From Flavobacteriales bacterium UBA2669 (lineage in GTDB: Bacteria; Bacteroidota; Bacteroidia; Flavobacteriales_E; Vicingaceae): DNA of 64,000 nucleotides. The notes under the pieces were generated by a model. The model had not been told where the DNA came from, ran no database searches, and was given only the letters and a program-made list of their open reading frames with translations. This document shows positions 16,861-25,633 of the stretch, one piece after another; the first letter of the stretch is position 1, and each line of letters opens with the position of its first letter. The stretch is from NCBI GenBank assembly GCA_002359215.1, contig DEMN01000006.1, forward strand, positions 62,001-126,000, in the 5' to 3' direction. Made by a program: the position numbers and the translations under genes.

Positions 16861-17625
16861 ATGTTTTTCATCCTATCTAAAATACTACACTTTTTAATTT
16901 CACCATTAATTTGGGCGATTGGGTTATTGCTTTGGGTACTATTAACTAAGTCTGCTAAGCGTAAGAAAACCTTAATAATAGTAGCCTGTTCAGTGCTTTA
17001 TTTTTTTGCCAATCCGTTTATAAATGATGAAGCTTTTCGTTGGTATGAAGAGCGAAACCCAACGTATGATGAAATTTCAGAAACCTATGATGTTGTTGTT
17101 GTATTGGGTGGTTTTACCTCTTTTGATGAGCAAAACGGATTGGAAGGTTTTCATGCATCAACTGACCGGTTTTTACATGGGTTGAAGTTGTATAAAACAG
17201 GAAAAGCAAAAAAAATTATGTTGGTGGGAGGTTCAGGAAGTATCGCCAATCCTGATGAAAAAGAAGGTGTAATAATGGCGGGGTTTTTAGCTAAAATTGG
17301 TGTGTCAATGGAAGATATAATTATTGAAAAAGAATCGAAGAATACTCGGGAAAATGCCGTAAATGCTGCTAAAATTTTAAATAAAGATTTTCCTGAAGGA
17401 AAGTATTTATTAGTAACATCAGGTTATCACATGCCACGAGCCAAACGTTGCTTTCACAAAGTAGGTATTACTGTTACTCCTTTTAGTGTAGATCATTATG
17501 CCGGAAAAAGAAAGTTTATTTTCGACCACCTGTTTTTACCCGATACTTATACCATTGCTAAGTGGGAAACGCTTTTTCACGAATGGGTGGGATTTATTAC
17601 CTATAAGGTATTGGGATATATTTAG
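16861..17625 (+). CDS. YdcF/SanA/ElyC-family (DUF218) membrane protein
   Basis: 254 residues: two N-terminal hydrophobic helices (about 1-50), then a DUF218 domain facing the periplasm. The core is VVVVLGGFTS, DRFLHGLKLYKTGKAKKIML, VGGSGS, SKNTRENAVNAAKIL and LVTSGYHMPRAKRCF. The fold is Rossmann-like, and the ENA and GYHMPRA motifs line the presumed active site. ElyC and SanA affect envelope and undecaprenyl-carrier metabolism in E. coli. The reaction is not defined. It follows ruvC by 54 bp. Confidence 0.87.
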   Translation: MFFILSKILHFLISPLIWAIGLLLWVLLTKSAKRKKTLIIVACSVLYFFANPFINDEAFRWYEERNPTYDEISETYDVVVVLGGFTSFDEQNGLEGFHASTDRFLHGLKLYKTGKAKKIMLVGGSGSIANPDEKEGVIMAGFLAKIGVSMEDIIIEKESKNTRENAVNAAKILNKDFPEGKYLLVTSGYHMPRAKRCFHKVGITVTPFSVDHYAGKRKFIFDHLFLPDTYTIAKWETLFHEWVGFITYKVLGYI

Positions 17626-17771
17626 TACTTAGGAGTTAGAGTACTTATAAGTATTTAGAAGTTGGGAAGTTTTGTTGTATAGTGATTTGGTTATTGACCG
17701 TAAAGTTTAATGGTTATTTTTATTTAAATAGGTTAATGAGTTTTAAAAAAAAAAGTGCCTATTATTGCGAA

Positions 17772-19589
17772 ATGATGAAGAATGTTTGTTTTTTAATTTT
17801 ATTTATTTTTTTAGGGGTTGTCAATTGCTTTTCTCAAAACTATGCTGATAAAAGTTATTATTTGATTGACTCTTTAAATTTAGAGGAACTATCTCAATCA
17901 GATAGATTATTATTAGATTCTACACTTAATATTTATCATAATGCAGAACATGATACAAATAAACTTAATGCAGTAGTTTTGATAACGGAAGAGATGGTGA
18001 GTGTGAAATGGATTAAGTATAATCAATTATTAAAGCAATTAATATATAATGGGCTTTCCAAAAAATCAAGTAAAAATCTAAAGCATGTTTATCTGAAGTT
18101 TTTAGCTACTGCAATTAATAATGATGGAGTTATTGCAGATAATAATGGAGAAGTAAAAAAGGCAATTAATCATTATAAAACATCACTTAAAATTCGTAAA
18201 AGTATTAATGATAAAGCAGGAATATCTAATTCATTAAATAATTTAGCAGTTTCTTATCATGATTTTGGAGAGTTAAATAAAGCAATAGAATATCATAACA
18301 GAGCTTTAATGATTAGAAGGAAACTTAATGATTTTGAAGGGCTTGCAACTACTTTGAATAATCTTGGTTCTATATTTCGACAACAAGGAAATACAATTAA
18401 AGCATTAGAGTGTTATTATGAGAGTCTAAAAATCAGGGAAAAATCAGGAAATAAAAAAGATATTGCTCTTTCTTTTAATAATGTAGGATTTGTTCATTAT
18501 ACACAAGGAAATTTTAATGAAGCTTTAATGTATTTCACAAAGAGTTTAGAGATGAGAACTGAAGTTGGTGATAAATTTGGAGTTGCTAATACATTAGGGA
18601 ATATTGGACTAATATATAAAAAACAAGGAAAAGTAGAAAGGTCTCTTGAAATTTTTGAAGAAAGCTTATTAAAGTTTGAGGAAATAAATGATAAGAAAAA
18701 GGTTATAGGGACTTTATTAATAATAGGAGATATTTATGCAACAAGGGGAAGTTATGATAGTGCATTAGAATATTATAATAGAGGATTGAGGCTCTCTGAA
18801 AAAATATTTTATAAAGTAGGAATAGCACACTCTCTTCATAGGTTAGGGGTTGTTTATTTTCAACGAGGTAATCTCAAAATTTCAAAAAGACATGAAGAAC
18901 AAAGTTTTACTATTGCAAATGATATTCAATCACCAAAATCTATTATGAATTCAGCAGTAATTTTAAGTAAAATTCATAAACATGAAGGGGATTATAAAAA
19001 GAGTCTAAAAATGTATGAATTATACGTTACATTAAAAGATAGTATAGAAAATAAAGAAACCAAAAAGATTCTTATGCAGAAAGATTTTAAATACAAAATA
19101 GAAAAAAAAGAACAAGAAATAGAGCTTCAGAAAAAAAATATTGAAATTTTAGAAAAAGATAAAAAAATAAAGAATTATACTTTATATGGCTTAATAACCT
19201 TTTTTGTTTTACTTGTTACAGTTAGTTTATTATGGTTTAAAAATTATAAACAACAAAAAAGAGCAGCAGCTCTTAAAGCTCAACATCAGATAGAAGTATA
19301 TATGAAAGAAATTGATGTGCTTAGAGCAAATATTAATACCAAGATTGTTGATGATAATAAATCGGATGTAATTGAAATAATTAATAATATTAATTCATTT
19401 TTATCAACCCCTTTGTCTGAAAGAGAAATAGAGGTTTTTGAAGAGTTATCTAAAGGAAAAACTAATAAAGAAATAGCAGATGCATTATTTGTGTCAATTA
19501 ATACTGTTAAAACACATTTATTAAATATTTACGAAAAGTTAGATGTGAAAAATAGGACTCAAGCAGTAAATAAACTTAATGATTTGTAA
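17772..19589 (+). CDS. Membrane-anchored TPR protein with C-terminal LuxR-type HTH
   Basis: The frame is open from 17682, but the signal-like helix MMKNVCFLILFIFLGVVNCFSQ begins at ATG 17772 or 17775, so I choose 17772 (605 residues). Residues about 60-430 hold about eight TPR units (such as AINHYKTSLKIRKSINDKAG, LNNLAVSYHDFGELNKAIEY). A coiled coil, one transmembrane helix (about 472-492, LYGLITFFVLLVTVSLLWF) and a cytoplasmic LuxR/GerE helix-turn-helix at about 546-605 (LSEREIEVFEELSKGKTNKE, IADALFVSINTVKTHLL) follow. The layout implies a one-component sensor with periplasmic TPRs and a DNA-binding tail. A palindrome of lux-box size follows the gene, and the adjacent secreted-protein cluster is its likely target. 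Confidence 0.88.
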   Translation: MMKNVCFLILFIFLGVVNCFSQNYADKSYYLIDSLNLEELSQSDRLLLDSTLNIYHNAEHDTNKLNAVVLITEEMVSVKWIKYNQLLKQLIYNGLSKKSSKNLKHVYLKFLATAINNDGVIADNNGEVKKAINHYKTSLKIRKSINDKAGISNSLNNLAVSYHDFGELNKAIEYHNRALMIRRKLNDFEGLATTLNNLGSIFRQQGNTIKALECYYESLKIREKSGNKKDIALSFNNVGFVHYTQGNFNEALMYFTKSLEMRTEVGDKFGVANTLGNIGLIYKKQGKVERSLEIFEESLLKFEEINDKKKVIGTLLIIGDIYATRGSYDSALEYYNRGLRLSEKIFYKVGIAHSLHRLGVVYFQRGNLKISKRHEEQSFTIANDIQSPKSIMNSAVILSKIHKHEGDYKKSLKMYELYVTLKDSIENKETKKILMQKDFKYKIEKKEQEIELQKKNIEILEKDKKIKNYTLYGLITFFVLLVTVSLLWFKNYKQQKRAAALKAQHQIEVYMKEIDVLRANINTKIVDDNKSDVIEIINNINSFLSTPLSEREIEVFEELSKGKTNKEIADALFVSINTVKTHLLNIYEKLDVKNRTQAVNKLNDL

Positions 19590-19602
19590 AATAAATCCCT
19601 AT

Positions 19603-19620
19603 TTCACCCATTCGGGTGAA
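19603..19620. promoter_or_regulatory. Perfect palindrome, candidate LuxR-type operator
   Basis: TTCACCC and GGGTGAA are separated by ATTC, an 18-bp inverted repeat with no T-tail, so a poor terminator. Its centre lies about 44 bp upstream of the transcription start predicted from the -7 box at 19642-19649. LuxR-type activators typically bind near -42. No -33 box is present, as expected for an activator-dependent promoter. Confidence 0.55.
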
Positions 19621-19641
19621 CGATAATACTCTCGATTCATA

Positions 19642-19649
19642 TAGTTTTG
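19642..19649 (+). promoter_or_regulatory. Candidate -7 element TAGTTTTG of the secreted-protein cluster
   Basis: A perfect TAnnTTTG match, 41 bp before the ATG at 19691. The -33 position (about 19619-19622) reads AACG rather than TTTG. Confidence 0.45.
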
Positions 19650-19690
19650 AAAAATAAAAAATAGTAATTATTAATTTTATTAATCAAAAC

Positions 19691-20500
19691 ATGAAAAAAG
19701 CAACATTATTAACAGTATTAATTATTTCAAGTATATTTATTTATAGTCAAGCATTGTTTGTACATACTGATAAAAGTGTGGACTTATTAAAGAAAGGGAC
19801 TCTAAAAGTAGTAATAACTGATGATAAAATAGGTGAAGTATTAAAGAAGGTTGTTACAGAGAATTGGCAAGCTACGAAATACGAATTTATAACCGAAAAA
19901 GAATTAAGCTCTTATGAAGACAAACAGGATGTACTTCTTTTAGGATATTTTAAAGGGACTTTTTTAGCTCATAAATGGGAACTAAAAAATACTCCTTTTT
20001 TAGGTATAACAAATAAATATAGGAAAGAAAAAAGTTACGATAGAAAAAAAGATATAACAACTTATATAGTTTCTAAACTAGAAGATTTAGAGGGTGAAGA
20101 TTTAGAAAGTGTAATCTTATTAAATATATCAACACTTCAATATTTAATTTCAACAGGTGGTTATAGCAACTGGTATCCTGCTATGAGAGCAAAAATAAAA
20201 TCAAAAAGCATTAAAAGAAAAACTGTATTAATTTGTGAGGATGATTTAAAAGCTCCCTTAAAAGATTTAAAAGCAAAATATACAGGAAAAGTAGAAGTTG
20301 TGGATAGAGCTACTTATAATAAAGCAATATTAAATAAAGAGGAATATGTGTTTTTGTTGAATGTTAGAACTTCGTTGTTTCATTTATTAGCTTTAATTGA
20401 TCATAAAGGATATGTCTATAATTCCGAAATCAATTCTTCTTCTGCTCAAAAAGATTGGGACAAAGAGTATCAATTAAGATTTTTTAAGTATTTAAATTAA
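19691..20500 (+). CDS. Secreted protein of unknown function with two similar halves
   Basis: 269 residues with a signal peptide (MKKATLLTVLIISSIFIYSQA). I recognise no family. The mature protein seems to hold two alternating strand-helix modules. One is about 38-110 (LKVVITDDKIGEVLKKVV ... DVLLLGYFKGTFLAHKW), the other about 178-255 (KTVLICEDDLKAPLKDL ... YVFLLNVRTSLFHLLALIDH). Each starts with a strand and an acidic pair and ends with a hydrophobic strand and an H-rich helix. It is first in a four-gene run and is probably periplasmic. Function unknown. Confidence 0.7.
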   Translation: MKKATLLTVLIISSIFIYSQALFVHTDKSVDLLKKGTLKVVITDDKIGEVLKKVVTENWQATKYEFITEKELSSYEDKQDVLLLGYFKGTFLAHKWELKNTPFLGITNKYRKEKSYDRKKDITTYIVSKLEDLEGEDLESVILLNISTLQYLISTGGYSNWYPAMRAKIKSKSIKRKTVLICEDDLKAPLKDLKAKYTGKVEVVDRATYNKAILNKEEYVFLLNVRTSLFHLLALIDHKGYVYNSEINSSSAQKDWDKEYQLRFFKYLN

Positions 20501-20518
20501 TAAATAATATTCAGTATC

Positions 20519-21052
20519 ATGAAAAAAAATTCAAACACAATAATATTAATTTTAGGGTTAATGATGTTAGTTAGTTGTAGTAAAGAAGAAAATAATGTAG
20601 CACCTACAACTGAAGAGGAAGCTACTGTTGCTACCACAAATTACCCTTCTCCATGTTCAAGTAATCTTACTGATAATCAGGTGGAGTGTTCTCCAAATGT
20701 TTTTCCAAATTCTACTGTAAATCCAACAGTAGTTTTGTCAGGTGATTCTAAAGAAATGAATGGAACTGTCTCTGGTTTTCCTCAGGGAGGAGATATAAAT
20801 ATAAGGTTTGGTGCTGTAATTAGTGCTGGAGTGTACGCATTAGTGGATAATGCTTCTTTGTCTGCTTCTCAAGCAAATATTGCTATGACTCCCTCTGTTT
20901 GTTCAATATGTCCTTTCAGATCAACAAGTGGAGAACTATATGTTACTGAAACATCAACACATTGGATTGCAGAATGGTGTAGTGTGAACTTTAATTCAAT
21001 GACAGTTACACCTAACTCTTCCGTTACAGGTAGAATGATAGTTACTAAATAA
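20519..21052 (+). CDS. Cys-containing lipoprotein of unknown function
   Basis: 177 residues with a lipoprotein signal (TIILILGLMMLVSC, Cys20, then SKEEN). A Glu/Thr-rich spacer leads to a compact beta-rich domain with several Cys: PSPCSSN, VECSP, VCSICPF and EWCSVNF. The CSIC pair could form disulfides or bind metal. No family recognised. It lies 18 bp after the previous gene and 12 bp before the next, so it belongs to the operon. Confidence 0.7.
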   Translation: MKKNSNTIILILGLMMLVSCSKEENNVAPTTEEEATVATTNYPSPCSSNLTDNQVECSPNVFPNSTVNPTVVLSGDSKEMNGTVSGFPQGGDINIRFGAVISAGVYALVDNASLSASQANIAMTPSVCSICPFRSTSGELYVTETSTHWIAEWCSVNFNSMTVTPNSSVTGRMIVTK

Positions 21053-21064
21053 TAATAGAATAGT

Positions 21065-21742
21065 ATGAAAAAATATAGATTTCACTTAATAGTTTTTGTT
21101 TTATGTTTAATAACTACTAAAGCTTCATTTGCTCAATGGAGTGTAGGTACATCTGTTACTTATTTAAATTTATTAGTAAAAGATGGATATGGTAATTTTG
21201 GGTTGTCTCTTAAGGCAGAAAAAAATATGTTGTATTTTGGATTTGCCTATGCAGCAAAAGCAAGTGGATCACGAACTGTTTTAGCAGACACAGCTGTTTT
21301 AGAAAAAGGACAAGCAGAGGCATTATCTACCTATTCTTTAAAGTCGTATAAATTATTTATAGGTGTTAAAAATTATTTTATAGGTGCTTATGATGAGGAT
21401 TTTGGCTTTTATGGGTTGGTAGATATTGGTTATTATTACATGCCTATTACCAGAAGATTAGAAGGGCCTGTCGGTGAAGCAAGATATTACCGACATGTAT
21501 TGTTTGGAGTGAGTAAAGAGCGAGAAGAAAGCTTTGTTGAATCAAACTTGTCGGAGACATTAGTTACAGGCGGGGTTGGATTAGGTGTAGAAAAAAAGAT
21601 AAAAGAAGTATATTTATATACTCACGCAACAATAAAAATGACTGTTACTCCACCGGGTAATTCCGCAGCAGGGGATGGAGGATCGTCTATTTTTTTTCCT
21701 TTTGAATTTAGTTTTGGAGTAAGAGTACCATTAGATTATTAA
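21065..21742 (+). CDS. Small outer-membrane beta-barrel-like protein
   Basis: 225 residues with a signal peptide (KYRFHLIVFVLCLITTKASFAQ). Alternating amphipathic strands follow (WSVGTSVTYLNLLVKDGYGN, FGLSLKAEKNMLYFGFAYA, DFGFYGLVDIGYYYMP) and the protein ends FPFEFSFGVRVPLDY, with a barrel-type C-terminal aromatic pattern. It could be a small porin-like barrel. No family recognised. It is third in the operon, probably the outer-membrane partner of the lipoprotein and the T9SS cargo beside it (inference from position). Confidence 0.65.
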   Translation: MKKYRFHLIVFVLCLITTKASFAQWSVGTSVTYLNLLVKDGYGNFGLSLKAEKNMLYFGFAYAAKASGSRTVLADTAVLEKGQAEALSTYSLKSYKLFIGVKNYFIGAYDEDFGFYGLVDIGYYYMPITRRLEGPVGEARYYRHVLFGVSKEREESFVESNLSETLVTGGVGLGVEKKIKEVYLYTHATIKMTVTPPGNSAAGDGGSSIFFPFEFSFGVRVPLDY

Positions 21743-21776
21743 TTAAAATAATAAATAACAATTTAAATTTAAAATT

Positions 21777-23024
21777 ATGAAAACAAATTACTTTTTATCA
21801 CTACTATTAACTTTATCAACATCATTAACATTTGCACAATGGGCAGTAAACTCTAGTCCTGTAGCAGGATATTATTACGTAGATGACATACATTTTATTG
21901 ATAATAACATAGGATTTATGGGAGGGATAACTGCGCTTATAGGAGGAAACGGGAAAATAAGTAAAACAACGAATGGCGGATCTTCTTGGACAGATGTTTT
22001 TAGTGTTGCAGGAAAAACAGTTAATGATTTTTATTTTGTTAACTCGAACTTAGGATTTGCAGTTGGAGCAGGTGGGTTAATAGCCAAAACAACTGATGGT
22101 GGCAATAACTGGACTTCCCAAACTTTTATTAATCCTAATACTAGTACACCTGAAGCTTTTATGTCGGTTTATTTTGTTGATCAGAATATTGGATATATTG
22201 CCGGAGGTTATTATGAAATGATGGTGTTAAAAACTACAGATGGTGGTGCTAACTGGACTCCACTTACAATGCCATCATATTTTCAACGATTAAAATCAGT
22301 GTTTTTTACAGATGCTAATACTGGTTATGTTGCCGGTGGTGATGATACGGGAGGAGGAATAGGGAAAGTTTATAAAACAGTTGATGGAGGAGCTACTTGG
22401 GATTCTTTAGTTACAGGAATTTATAATAATTATTTCAATACTATTGTCTTTACAGATGCGAATAATGGAGTAATTGGGTGTGATGTTAATGGTTTACTTA
22501 TAAAAACATCTGATGCAGGACAAAATTGGACACAAGTTACTAATCCAGCAGGAACATCATCTGTTCAAGAATTAAGCTTTGTTAATGCTAATTTAGGATA
22601 TGCATGTATCTTAACAGGTAAAATCATTAAAACAACTGATGGTGGTAGTAATTGGACTCTTGATGCAAATGTTAACCCAAATATGTCTGCTTTATATTCT
22701 ATTTCTGTTCCCACAACTAGTTATGGTGCTTCAGCTGGATTGTTTGGTTATTATGCAGAACTAACAGGCTCTACAGGTATTGATATGATGGTTGGTAATA
22801 ATGATGAATTATCTGTTTACCCTAACCCAACAACTAACGTTCTTAATATAAATGTAATGGATGAGATAGAAAAAATAATTATTTACGATATAACAGGTAA
22901 AGTACAACATGTTAAATTAATAAGTACTGATAAAATTGATGTATCTAACTTAACTGAAGGAATATATACTATGCAAATCGTCTTAAAAGATAAATTATTA
23001 CATACTCGATTTATTAAGAACTAA
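21777..23024 (+). CDS. T9SS-secreted protein with YCF48-like (beta-propeller) repeats
   Basis: 415 residues: a signal peptide ending FAQ, then six or so YCF48/BNR-type blades at about 25-320, each with KTTDGGxNW-type signatures (ISKTTNGGSSW, IAKTTDGGNNW, LKTTDGGANW, YKTVDGGATW, IKTSDAGQNW, IKTTDGGSNW). Residues about 340-415 are a type A T9SS sorting domain (LSVYPNPTTNVLNI, IIIYDITGKV, ISNLTEG-like VSNLTEGIYTMQI, FIKN end). The protein should be exported through the outer membrane by the type IX system and attached or released. The ligand of the propeller is unknown. Last gene of the cluster, followed by a terminator. Confidence 0.87.
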   Translation: MKTNYFLSLLLTLSTSLTFAQWAVNSSPVAGYYYVDDIHFIDNNIGFMGGITALIGGNGKISKTTNGGSSWTDVFSVAGKTVNDFYFVNSNLGFAVGAGGLIAKTTDGGNNWTSQTFINPNTSTPEAFMSVYFVDQNIGYIAGGYYEMMVLKTTDGGANWTPLTMPSYFQRLKSVFFTDANTGYVAGGDDTGGGIGKVYKTVDGGATWDSLVTGIYNNYFNTIVFTDANNGVIGCDVNGLLIKTSDAGQNWTQVTNPAGTSSVQELSFVNANLGYACILTGKIIKTTDGGSNWTLDANVNPNMSALYSISVPTTSYGASAGLFGYYAELTGSTGIDMMVGNNDELSVYPNPTTNVLNINVMDEIEKIIIYDITGKVQHVKLISTDKIDVSNLTEGIYTMQIVLKDKLLHTRFIKN

Positions 23025-23045
23025 ATAGTTATTAAAATAATTATT

Positions 23046-23075
23046 AAAAAGGCTGGAATAATTTCCAGCCTTTTT
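23046..23075 (+). terminator. Intrinsic terminator of the secreted-protein cluster
   Basis: GGCTGGAA (23051-23058) and TTCCAGCC (23063-23070) pair with a 4-nt loop. They are extended by A5/T5, with a T-tail from 23071. Confidence 0.85.
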
Positions 23076-23139
23076 AATTTAAGTAACATTGATGTCCTAA
23101 ATACTAATGTATAAAATCTTTCAGCCTCAAATAAATAAC

Positions 23140-23147
23140 TAACTTTG
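23140..23147 (+). promoter_or_regulatory. -7 element TAACTTTG
   Basis: A perfect TAnnTTTG with TTTC 18 bp upstream. It lies 25 bp before ATG 23173 and 1 bp before the GTG at 23149, which makes the GTG an unlikely start. Confidence 0.45.
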
Positions 23148-23172
23148 CGTGAAAGAACAAACTTTAGTAGAC

Positions 23173-23880
23173 ATGAAAAAACTGATTACATTATTCGCAT
23201 TTATCGGATTGTTGGTTCAATTAGCAATAGCACAAGACACTACAAAAACAGTAAAACCGATACATTTTAAAGGGATTATTTTTGATTCTGACAGTTTTTC
23301 TATTCCGCTAAAAGGGGTTAATGCTACCATTAATAACAAAAAAGGATTTTCTACTAACCAAAATGGAAATTTCAGCATAGATGTTTTTCCAAATGACACC
23401 ATTAACTTTACTTATGTAGGTTATCATCCGCTTAAAATTTATATTCCTGATACCTTGAAAGGAGGAAATTTAACAGCAAAGTTTTTTATGGTTAGCGATA
23501 CGATAAATTTAGCAGAACATTATGTTTTTTCTGATGATGGCTATGATAATTTTAAAAAATCTTTCTTAGATATGGAAGTTCAGCCCGACAGAGATTTGAC
23601 CAATGCTAAAAACAATATTTATTTGTCTTTGTATGAAGCTAAAACCACTCAAGGCAATTGGACAGCTGAGGACAATGCCAAAAATGCTATAAAACAAGAA
23701 GAATACAAAGTAATCTATAAAGGGTCTATTCCTCAATTCCAAATTGTAGATGTGGTGTTAATATCTACCAGTATTTTGGAGCATGTAGCCACCGGAAAAA
23801 TGAAAGAACGAGATTTTTACGTGGAATTAGTTAACCTCCAAAATCAAAGTAACTTGATTTATTCTAAATCAGTGGAGTAG
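23173..23880 (+). CDS. Secreted carboxypeptidase-regulatory-like domain protein
   Basis: 235 residues from ATG 23173. An upstream GTG at 23149 would precede the predicted transcription start, so it is rejected. The signal peptide is KKLITLFAFIGLLVQLAIAQ. Residues about 35-110 form a CarboxypepD_reg-like beta-sandwich: KGIIFDSDSFSIPLKGVNA, GFSTNQNGNFSIDVFPND, INFTYVGYHPLKIYIP. The C-terminal half is helical or mixed with no recognised domain. Similar stand-alone proteins of Bacteroidota sit at the envelope. Function unknown. Confidence 0.78.
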   Translation: MKKLITLFAFIGLLVQLAIAQDTTKTVKPIHFKGIIFDSDSFSIPLKGVNATINNKKGFSTNQNGNFSIDVFPNDTINFTYVGYHPLKIYIPDTLKGGNLTAKFFMVSDTINLAEHYVFSDDGYDNFKKSFLDMEVQPDRDLTNAKNNIYLSLYEAKTTQGNWTAEDNAKNAIKQEEYKVIYKGSIPQFQIVDVVLISTSILEHVATGKMKERDFYVELVNLQNQSNLIYSKSVE

Positions 23881-23977
23881 TGGAGCTTTTCTGAAAGTTT
23901 TGAATTTTTAGGAATAGATAGATTGATGAAAGAGATAGATGAGGTTGGAGGTTGTTTAAACTTTTGAATTGAAACTA

Positions 23978-24814
23978 ATGGACTACAGATTTTTAATCAA
24001 TCAGCACAACAGTATTGCACTTACTTTAATCAGTCCAGTTTTATATGAAATCAGTGGTGAGGAAATTGCATATTTACACTCTGAGGAACATCATAATCTG
24101 TTTTTTATACATCTGAATGAATACCTAAATACAACCTTTAATTCTCCCTTTAATAATGACAAGCAAGTTTCGGTATTTACTTTAATAATCGACTTGGCAG
24201 AAAAATTCAAGGGTAATGAGTCTTTTGATAACTTCTTTAAGGAAGGAAAGAAGTTACAAGAATATTTTTTTAAAAACAGATATTATAGGTACTATATTTC
24301 TCCTTATGAAATTGATTTTGAGATTTCGTTTGCGGAGTTAATTAGGTTTCAAGCTAACTATTCAAAACATAGTCTTTATCATTTAGATATAATGAAAAAG
24401 AACCTAAAGAAAGTATTCGAGAAAAATCAAGTTCCAAACTTTGAAAATGAAGATTATAATGACCATTTAGAATATTTCAAAGAATGTGTCTTGGATGATC
24501 GGTTAAATTTCAATACAACACATTTTATTGAAAAGTTAGGTAATTTTTTTCTAGCATACTATGACCTAATCAATTCGAACGATAACATTAGGATAAGAAA
24601 AGCAATACAGGATTTTATTGAGAAAAATGGAAAACCATTAACCAAATGGAATGTTCCCCACCCTGAGAATATGACCGAGGTTGAAAAGTTTCATTGGGAA
24701 ATCAAATTCATAACGAGATTTGATAGAGAAAGACTAGAAAAGTTTATCCCAAAAACATCAAAATATTTAATCGAACAGGAATCCTCTCTGGAAAATCCAA
24801 TAATCAAGATCTAA
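23978..24814 (+). CDS. Hypothetical cytosolic protein
   Basis: 278 residues from ATG 23978 (the frame is open from TTG 23969). There is no signal peptide or membrane helix. The composition is highly charged and aromatic, mostly helical, with EIAYLHSEEHHNLFFIHLNE, FAELIRFQANYSKHSLYHL, NTTHFIEKLGNFFLAYYDL and KWNVPHPENMTEVEKFHWEI. I recognise no family. It stands alone between a secreted protein gene and the convergent rsmG. Function unknown. Confidence 0.65.
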   Translation: MDYRFLINQHNSIALTLISPVLYEISGEEIAYLHSEEHHNLFFIHLNEYLNTTFNSPFNNDKQVSVFTLIIDLAEKFKGNESFDNFFKEGKKLQEYFFKNRYYRYYISPYEIDFEISFAELIRFQANYSKHSLYHLDIMKKNLKKVFEKNQVPNFENEDYNDHLEYFKECVLDDRLNFNTTHFIEKLGNFFLAYYDLINSNDNIRIRKAIQDFIEKNGKPLTKWNVPHPENMTEVEKFHWEIKFITRFDRERLEKFIPKTSKYLIEQESSLENPIIKI

Positions 24815-24908
24815 TCTTCTCTAAGCAAAGTATTTGATGCGTTTTTTTTATTCTTTTAGATTTTATCTATCAGAAGTAATTTTTCTAAGTTAGCAAAATT
24901 TGTTGTAC

Positions 24909-25532
24909 TCACTTCACTCTAGTATAAGCCACTACTTTGGTTTCAAAAAATTCTTCATCAAAAAAGTGGGAGATAGGAAAGATTTCTACTTTTTTGTTGC
25001 TTTCTTCAATTTCCTCAGCTAAATCGCCACCTTTTAAAAATAAAATACCATTTTTAAGTTCATGTTCGCCATTAGGCAAGAGTTTGCCTTTTACCCATGG
25101 TAAAAATTTTGCAATACGGGTTACTGCTCTGGTAACTATAAAATCGAATTGTCCGCTAACATCTTCAGCTCTTTGGTGGTAAGCTTTTATGTTGGTTAAG
25201 CCTAATCTGTCTGCAATTTCGTTTACCACTTTAATTTTTTTACCAATAGAATCTACCAACACAAATTGGCAGTTTGGGTATAAAATAGCCAATGGGATTC
25301 CCGGAAAACCACCGCCTGTACCTACATCCAAAATTTTTGTACCGTCTTTAAAATCTACTACCTTAGCAATCGCTAAAGAGTGTAACACATGTTTAAGATA
25401 AAGCTCATCAATATCTTTTCTGGAAATCACATTAATCTGAGCATTCCAATCTTTGTACAGCGGAGCCAGCATAGCAAAATGTGCTAATTGCTCTTCACTT
25501 AAATGGGTAAAATATTTTGTTATCAGTTTCAT
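24909..25532 (-). CDS. rsmG: 16S rRNA (guanine-N7) methyltransferase RsmG
   Basis: The frame extends to 25589, but ATG 25532 gives the family-like N-terminus MKLITKYFTHLSEEQLAHF and 207 residues, the usual length. The SAM-dependent enzyme methylates G527 of 16S rRNA (E. coli numbering). The SAM-binding site is ILDVGTGGGFPGIPLAI, with FVLVDSIGKKIKVV after it and the conserved DFIVTRAVTRIAKFLPW. Formerly called GidB. It is followed on the same strand, 100 bp upstream, by engB. Confidence 0.93.
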   Translation of the reverse strand: MKLITKYFTHLSEEQLAHFAMLAPLYKDWNAQINVISRKDIDELYLKHVLHSLAIAKVVDFKDGTKILDVGTGGGFPGIPLAILYPNCQFVLVDSIGKKIKVVNEIADRLGLTNIKAYHQRAEDVSGQFDFIVTRAVTRIAKFLPWVKGKLLPNGEHELKNGILFLKGGDLAEEIEESNKKVEIFPISHFFDEEFFETKVVAYTRVK

Positions 25533-25633
25533 TTGTTGTTTAAATAAAGTTAAACGTTTGATGTTTGAGGTTTCTAATTCACACATCAAAATTTCTAAGT
25601 ACTCCTAAATACTCAAGGCACTCATAAGTACTT

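Noticed and set aside
21777..23024. Photosystem assembly role suggested by YCF48-like repeats
   Set aside because: The protein carries a signal peptide and a T9SS sorting domain. The blades are a generic propeller.
23149..23172. GTG start eight codons upstream for the carboxypeptidase-regulatory-like protein
   Set aside because: It sits 1 bp after the -7 element, so it would be upstream of the transcript start. ATG 23173 gives a clean signal peptide.
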